Program-made: the position numbers and the translations under genes
The notes under the pieces: model-generated
The model's database searches: none
What the model saw: the letters and a program-made list of their open reading frames with translations, nothing else
Told to the model about the DNA's origin: nothing
Part shown: one piece after another, positions 6,769 through 7,928 of the stretch
Layout of the letters: each line of letters starts with the position of its first letter
Position numbering within the stretch: position 1 is the stretch's first letter
Assembly (NCBI GenBank): GCA_001771735.1
Contig: MEUM01000004.1
Span: 3,659-11,586, forward strand
Length of the DNA stretch: 7,928 nucleotides
Origin: Caldifarciminota bacterium RBG_13_43_14
Lineage (GTDB): Bacteria > Hydrothermota > Tepidihabitantia > SM23-42
Reading direction: 5' to 3'

Positions 6769-6849
6769 TCCCGTTAGAAATTTGTCTGCATTTCTGCTAC
6801 TGATTAAATTATGATCGAACCAATACTCGATAAGAAATTTCTAACGGGA
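6769..6849. repeat. perfect 15-bp inverted repeat enclosing the start codon of the next gene
   Basis: TCCCGTTAGAAATTT (6769-6783) and its exact reverse complement AAATTTCTAACGGGA (6835-6849) flank a 51-base loop. The left arm begins at the very first base after the TAG stop (6766-6768) of the activator gene. The right arm is exactly codons 9-13 of the dehydratase-like gene (K-F-L-T-G), whose ATG at 6811 lies near the middle of the loop. In RNA this would be a stable stem with the initiation region in its loop; in DNA it could be a pair of binding sites. Confidence 0.85.
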
Positions 6850-7827
6850 TTGATCGCCTACACCTGCTCCTACATTCCGGTCGAGCTGCTTGCCGCGACC
6901 GGAAAACGCCCTTATCGCCTTCTCCATGGATCCCAGGAATATATTGCGAAAAGTCAAACCTATGTGCGGGTTGATGCCTGTCCCCTGATCAAAGCAAATC
7001 TTACTTATATCATTACCAATCAGGAAAAATTCGCTGCGATCGTTGGCTCGACCGGCTGCGATATGGCGCGCCGGCTATTTGACGTAATCAACGAATTCAC
7101 AAACATACCGACCCTGATCATTGACAATCCCCGTACTGATCGCTTCCAGATATACAGCGATGAAATCGACTGGCTCGTTAAGGAATTAAACCGAGCATTT
7201 AGTATCGACATCGATAACGAAATGCTCGGATCAATAATTTCAACCTGGCAGGATAAACGGGACTTGTATCACGATTGCACGGCACGGCAGCGATCAAATC
7301 CTTCCCGGGTAGCATCAACCGATTTGTTCACCCTTGCCAGCGTATACCATCAGGGACAGATCAATGAAATGTCCGATCTTGCTGAAAATATTTCATACAA
7401 ACCACGAGTCTATATGATCGGCAGTGCGATCAGTTATGAATCGTATTGGCTTTTGGAACTTATTGAACAGTATTTGCGCATCGTTGGCGATTCAGTATGC
7501 GGTTTTTCGCGTTTTTCCGAGATCACAGTTACTGAACCGAACCTTGCTGGTTTGAAGCGCGCCTATTACGATCAACATGGCTGCTTCAATAAAAAACCGA
7601 ACACGAAATTCTATGACGGGCTTGGTCAACGTATCGCCGCCTCGGCTGCTCAGGGCATTATTACCTTTACGCTCGATTATTGTGACGCCTACGAATTCGA
7701 GCTCAGTCGCATACAAAAAAAATTTGACATGCCGATGCTTCGCTTGCGCAGTGACTTTTCCCGTCAGAATTTGAGTCAATTAAAGGTTCGTATTGAAGCA
7801 TTTGCTGAACTTTTAGGGAATAAGTGA
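6811..7827 (+). CDS. 2-hydroxyacyl-CoA dehydratase subunit D-like iron-sulfur protein (HgdB/FldC/BadD superfamily)
   Basis: A 338-residue cytoplasmic protein of the family that includes 2-hydroxyglutaryl-CoA dehydratase subunits, benzoyl-CoA reductase subunits and double-cubane-cluster proteins. The hallmarks are C19 in YTCSYIPVELLAA (17-29), C57 in DACPL, C83 in TGCDMARRLFD (81-91) and C291 in LDYCDAYEFE (288-297); these are candidate ligands of a [4Fe-4S] or double-cubane cluster. The C-terminal PMLRLRSDF plus the (QLK)VRIEAFAE run is also characteristic. Known members work as pairs or with an ASKHA activator of the HgdC/BadF type. No such activator gene is visible, but the RACo-like ASKHA protein is immediately upstream. 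The ATG follows an in-frame stop at 6805-6807 and has no Shine-Dalgarno sequence. The substrate is not evident, and a redox-helper role rather than a dehydratase is quite possible. Confidence 0.85.
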   Translation: MIEPILDKKFLTGLIAYTCSYIPVELLAATGKRPYRLLHGSQEYIAKSQTYVRVDACPLIKANLTYIITNQEKFAAIVGSTGCDMARRLFDVINEFTNIPTLIIDNPRTDRFQIYSDEIDWLVKELNRAFSIDIDNEMLGSIISTWQDKRDLYHDCTARQRSNPSRVASTDLFTLASVYHQGQINEMSDLAENISYKPRVYMIGSAISYESYWLLELIEQYLRIVGDSVCGFSRFSEITVTEPNLAGLKRAYYDQHGCFNKKPNTKFYDGLGQRIAASAAQGIITFTLDYCDAYEFELSRIQKKFDMPMLRLRSDFSRQNLSQLKVRIEAFAELLGNK

Positions 7828-7831
7828 TACG

Positions 7832-7928
7832 ATGCGAATTGTGAAAGAAAATTGGACCTATGAAGATCCGAAACCGGCGAAGATCGATTTCAAACAATGG
7901 AGCAGTCAGTTTCGAGATTTCCCGTCCG
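7832..7928 (+). CDS. N-terminal fragment of an unidentified protein, cut by the right edge
   Basis: An ATG four bases after the stop of the dehydratase-like gene opens a frame of 32 complete codons that continues without a stop to the edge (it begins MRIVKENWTYEDPKP). The close spacing makes it the next gene of the same operon. The sequence is charged and lacks a signal peptide or membrane segment. I do not recognise it; a second subunit of the 2-hydroxyacyl-CoA dehydratase type is the obvious suspect from context only. A GTG three codons later is an alternative start. AGGGA (7815-7819) is too distant to be a good ribosome site. Confidence 0.55.
   Translation, partial: MRIVKENWTYEDPKPAKIDFKQWSSQFRDFPS

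Noticed and set aside
6782..6810. A second leaderless promoter (TTGTCT, 17 bases, TAAATT) before the dehydratase-like gene.
   Set aside because: The -10 candidate would place transcription start inside the coding region, past the ATG, and the match is weak; the region is better explained by the inverted repeat.
7492..7779. A 95-codon open frame on the minus strand inside the dehydratase-like gene.
   Set aside because: It is antisense to the conserved C-terminal cysteine region and has no ribosome site or recognisable domain.
1..7928. CRISPR arrays, tRNA or rRNA genes, insertion sequences and attachment sites.
   Set aside because: I saw no regularly spaced repeats, cloverleaf or rRNA-like stretches, transposase motifs or terminal repeats; nearly all of the window is dense coding sequence.

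Overview
The window comes from a Gram-negative, probably strictly anaerobic bacterium. The diderm call rests on one gene: a signal-peptide-bearing protein at 2042-2881 that looks like an outer-membrane beta-barrel. The anaerobic call rests on a corrinoid methyl-transfer cluster, a ferredoxin/ATPase corrinoid activator and an oxygen-sensitive-type 2-hydroxyacyl-CoA dehydratase subunit. The DNA looks moderately AT-rich, codon use looks even throughout, and every gene reads on the + strand. I cannot assign a phylum; an uncultured anaerobic lineage or a deltaproteobacterium-like organism would both fit.

Layout. Positions 2-1960 hold a three-gene ABC importer of the nitrate/sulfonate/taurine type: the C-terminal end of the binding protein (cut by the window edge), the permease and the ATPase. 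An 81-base gap then leads to the putative outer-membrane channel (2042-2881), and a perfect 12-bp hairpin (2897-2924) closes this transport block. The second block begins with a SAM-dependent methyltransferase (2986-3777). After it, a near-consensus promoter (3789-3817) is placed so that transcription should begin on or beside the ATG of the next gene. That gene starts a tightly packed set: corrinoid protein (3824-4456), MtaA/MtbA-type zinc methyltransferase (4449-5369), and a RACo-like reductive activator (5341-6768). A 2-hydroxyacyl-CoA dehydratase-like subunit (6811-7827) and the first 32 codons of another gene (7832 to the edge) follow.

How the genes may work together (inference). A small organic compound would cross the outer membrane through the barrel and the inner membrane through the ABC importer. 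A methyl group would be carried on the corrinoid protein and passed on by the MtaA/MtbA-like enzyme to a thiol or pterin acceptor. The RACo-like protein would return the inactivated Co(II) corrinoid to Co(I) using ATP. The enzyme that would normally load the corrinoid (an MtaB, MtmB, MtbB or MttB type) is absent here, and a SAM-dependent methyltransferase sits beside the corrinoid genes instead. The dehydratase-like subunit adds a second ATP-linked, low-potential iron-sulfur protein.

The most striking non-coding signal is a perfect 15-bp inverted repeat at 6769-6783 and 6835-6849. It starts immediately after the stop codon of the activator gene and encloses the start codon of the dehydratase-like gene. 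Other points of note are the predicted leaderless corrinoid-protein mRNA, the compact activator lacking the usual middle domain, and a sharp split between genes with strong Shine-Dalgarno sequences (first half) and genes with none (second half).
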